Part shown: in pieces, positions 61,949 through 64,000 of the stretch | Layout of the letters: every line of letters starts with the position of its first letter | Position numbering within the stretch: the first letter of the stretch is position 1 | Source of the DNA: Mesorhizobium sp. YC-39 | Lineage (GTDB): Bacteria > Pseudomonadota > Alphaproteobacteria > Rhizobiales > Rhizobiaceae | Assembly: GCF_025753795.1 (NCBI RefSeq) | Contig: NZ_JAOWPS010000001.1 | Location: 992,001 to 1,056,000, forward strand | DNA length: 64,000 bases | Direction: 5' to 3' | Position numbers and translations under genes: made by a program | The notes under the pieces: generated by a model | Databases searched by the model: none | The model's input: the letters and a program-made list of their open reading frames with translations, nothing else | What the model was told of the DNA's origin: nothing

Positions 61949-63358
61949 ATGGACTTGAACACGACAGAGCGGGACGACATCGACATTGCCGCCGAATCTG
62001 CGGTTATGCCGTCTGCCGTGGCCAAAAAGGTCTTCGTCAAGACCTATGGCTGCCAGATGAACGTCTATGATTCGCAGCGCATGGCCGATGCGCTGGCGGC
62101 TGACGGCTATGTGGCGACCGATGCCATCGGCGAGGCCGATCTGGTGCTGCTCAACACCTGTCACATTCGTGAAAAGGCGGCCGAAAAGGTCTATTCCGAG
62201 CTCGGCCGCATCCGCGAGATGAAAGCCGAACGAGCCCAGGCCGGGCGCGAGATGCTGATCGGCGTTGCCGGCTGCGTCGCGCAGGCCGAGGGGGCCGAGA
62301 TCATTCGCCGCTCGCCGGCCGTCGATCTGGTCATCGGTCCGCAGACCTACCACCGTCTGCCCGATGTCCTGGCACGGGTGCGCGGCGGCGAAAAGATCGT
62401 CGAGACCGATTACGCCATCGAGGACAAATTCGATCATTTGCCGCAGCCCAGGCGCGCCGAGATCATCAAGCGTGGCGTCACGGCGTTCCTCACCGTGCAG
62501 GAAGGCTGCGACAAATTCTGCACCTTCTGTGTCGTGCCCTATACGCGCGGTTCCGAGGTTTCAAGGCCGGTCGCGCAGATCGTCGCCGAGGCTGAACGGC
62601 TGGCGGCAGCCGGCGTGCGCGAGGTGACGCTGCTTGGCCAGAACGTCAATGCCTGGCATGGCCAGGGCGAAAGTGGCGAGGAATGGGGCCTTGGCCGGCT
62701 GCTGTTCAGGCTGGCCGAGATCCCCGGCCTGATGCGGCTGCGCTACACCACCAGCCATCCGCGCGACATGGATGACGAGCTGATCGAAGCCCACCGCGAC
62801 CTGCCAGCGCTGATGCCTTATTTGCATCTGCCGGTGCAATCGGGCTCGGATCGCATCCTCAAGGCGATGAACCGCAGGCATACGGCGAAAGACTACCTGA
62901 CGCTGCTCGACCGTATCCGTGCCGCGCGGCCGGATATCGCGCTTTCCGGCGATTTCATCGTCGGCTTCCCCGGCGAGACGGAAGCGGATTTCGAGGCGAC
63001 GATGGAACTGGTGCGCGAGGTGAATTATGCCTCGGCCTTCTCGTTCAAATATTCGCCGCGCCCCGGCACACCGGGTGCCGAGATGGCCGACCACGTGCCG
63101 GAAGCGGTCAAGGATGAGCGTCTGCAGCGGCTTCAGGCGCTGCTTTTGCAACAGCAGCAGGATTTCGGCTTGAGCCTGGTCGGCAGCACCATCGATACAC
63201 TGATCGAGAAGCCGGGCCGCCAGGCCGGCCAGAAGGTCGGCCGCTCGCCCTGGCTGCAGCCGGTTATTGTTGATGAAAAGGCCGGCGAAATCGGTGACAT
63301 TATCCAGGTACGAATCACGAAAACGGGCTACAACAGCCTGTTCGCCGAATTGGCCTGA
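61949..63358 (+). CDS. miaB: tRNA-2-methylthio-N6-dimethylallyladenosine synthase
   Basis: 469 residues. The N-terminal MTTase domain has [20 protein letters not shown], and the radical-SAM cluster is bound by CDKFCTFC (CxxxCxxC) in [40 protein letters not shown] and [19 protein letters not shown] are further MiaB signatures, and a TRAM-like end follows. It methylthiolates A37 of tRNAs. An extra 25 residues precede the domain, with no signal. Confidence 0.93.
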   Translation: MDLNTTERDDIDIAAESAVMPSAVAKKVFVKTYGCQMNVYDSQRMADALAADGYVATDAIGEADLVLLNTCHIREKAAEKVYSELGRIREMKAERAQAGREMLIGVAGCVAQAEGAEIIRRSPAVDLVIGPQTYHRLPDVLARVRGGEKIVETDYAIEDKFDHLPQPRRAEIIKRGVTAFLTVQEGCDKFCTFCVVPYTRGSEVSRPVAQIVAEAERLAAAGVREVTLLGQNVNAWHGQGESGEEWGLGRLLFRLAEIPGLMRLRYTTSHPRDMDDELIEAHRDLPALMPYLHLPVQSGSDRILKAMNRRHTAKDYLTLLDRIRAARPDIALSGDFIVGFPGETEADFEATMELVREVNYASAFSFKYSPRPGTPGAEMADHVPEAVKDERLQRLQALLLQQQQDFGLSLVGSTIDTLIEKPGRQAGQKVGRSPWLQPVIVDEKAGEIGDIIQVRITKTGYNSLFAELA

Positions 63359-63384
63359 GGGTCTCGGCAGATGAGGAGAGACGG

Positions 63385-64000
63385 TTGAGCGCTGCGGAAG
63401 TGAAGAATCTGCCCCAGAATCCACCTTCAGGGGCCTCTGATATGGCGCACATCGTTCTGACTTTCGACAACAACAAGCTTGCCAGCGCCCTATACGGCCA
63501 GTTCGACGAGAACCTCGCCAGGCTCGAGCAGAAGCTCGGCGTCGATATCCGCTCGCGCGGCAACCAGTTGACCATCAAGGGGTCCGCCTCCGCCGCCGAG
63601 CAGGCGCGGCGCGCCCTGGATAATCTCTACGGCATTCTTCAGAAAGGCGTCGACATCGGCCAGTCGGATGTCGATGGCGCCGTGCGCATGGCGATCGCCG
63701 CCGACGATCAACTGACGCTGCCGACGCTGGAGCGCAAGGGCAAGGTGTCCGCGGCCCAGATATCGACGCGCAAGAAGACGATCTATGCCCGTTCGCTCAA
63801 CCAGGACGCCTATATGCGCGCGCTGGAGCGGTCCGAGCTTGTCTTCGGCATCGGCCCGGCCGGCACTGGCAAGACCTTCCTGGCGGTGGCACATGCGGCG
63901 ATGCTGCTGGAACGCGGCATGGTCGAGCGCATCGTATTGTCGCGCCCCGCCGTCGAGGCCGGCGAGCGGCTTGGCTTCCTGCCCGGCGACATGAAGGAGA
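63385..64000 (+). CDS. PhoH-family ATPase, C-terminus cut by window edge
   Basis: A TTG at 63385 with GAGGAG ahead begins a frame open to the window end (205 codons). SDMAHIVLTFDNNKLASALYG and GVDIRSRGNQLTIKGSASAA form the KH-like N-terminal part, and ELVFGIGPAGTGKTFLAVA near 155-167 is Walker A of the PhoH/YbeZ ATPase. PhoH proteins work with YbeY in RNA processing, and ybeY normally follows. Later motifs lie outside the window. Confidence 0.88.
   Translation, partial: MSAAEVKNLPQNPPSGASDMAHIVLTFDNNKLASALYGQFDENLARLEQKLGVDIRSRGNQLTIKGSASAAEQARRALDNLYGILQKGVDIGQSDVDGAVRMAIAADDQLTLPTLERKGKVSAAQISTRKKTIYARSLNQDAYMRALERSELVFGIGPAGTGKTFLAVAHAAMLLERGMVERIVLSRPAVEAGERLGFLPGDMKE

Noticed and set aside
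1..64000. CRISPR array, prophage or IS element
   Set aside because: No regularly spaced repeats, transposase, integrase or phage structural genes were seen on either strand.

Overview
The window looks like chromosomal DNA of an alphaproteobacterial Rhizobiales member, most likely Mesorhizobium or a close relative. The evidence is a uniformly high GC content, rhizobial intergenic palindromes (5855-5974, 19670-19714, 58139-58326, 60931-61057), a canonical Irr/ICE iron box (52930-52952), a DnaX that has lost its zinc-finger cysteines, and rhizobial gene orders such as ffs-dnaX-ybaB-recR and tsaB-rimI-plsC-miaB-phoH. Genus is an inference; no 16S gene is present.

Region 1 (1-16.6 kb) is a divergent catabolic locus. 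Leftward run a flavin oxidoreductase, a complete peptide-type ABC importer, a secreted VOC protein and a bifunctional anthraniloyl/salicylyl-CoA monooxygenase-reductase (cut by the window edge). Rightward run an isatin-hydrolase-like cyclase, a second flavin oxidoreductase, a MarR regulator and both subunits of indolepyruvate:ferredoxin oxidoreductase. Together they suggest import and breakdown of an indolic or 2-aminobenzoyl compound. This is my main candidate for an under-described system. A GYD protein, a terminator and a duplicated scrap of the iorB 3' end close the region.

Region 2 (16.7-23.8 kb) holds an AT-richer patch with an FkbM methyltransferase, a decayed LacI regulator and tRNA-Thr(CGU). 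After it come a membrane-anchored unknown, a DNA-repair pair (ATP-dependent ligase and ligase-associated exonuclease), a TPR-methyltransferase and a small lipoprotein.

Region 3 (23.8-32.5 kb) is a yejAABEF-type peptide importer with two tandem binding proteins, followed closely by a hydroxyacid dehydrogenase. Region 4 (32.6-34.2 kb) is a small accessory islet bounded by diverged copies of the terminator and 3' end of a cytochrome c gene.

Region 5 (34.2-44.6 kb) is housekeeping: cytochrome c, kdsB, pheA, a Dabb protein, nudC, a HIT protein, SRP RNA, dnaX, ybaB, an unknown, a SleB-type hydrolase, recR and a lytic transglycosylase. Region 6 (44.8-52.8 kb) is a third peptide-type ABC importer followed by a gabT-like aminotransferase and a convergent ferredoxin-reductase-type flavoprotein.

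Region 7 (52.9-59.6 kb) is an Irr-box iron operon: imelysin, bacterioferritin-associated ferredoxin, bacterioferritin, a di-haem oxidoreductase, a second imelysin and a Tat-exported DUF1513 protein separated from the rest by a repeat. Region 8 (59.7-64 kb) holds tsaB, rimI, plsC, miaB and the start of phoH.
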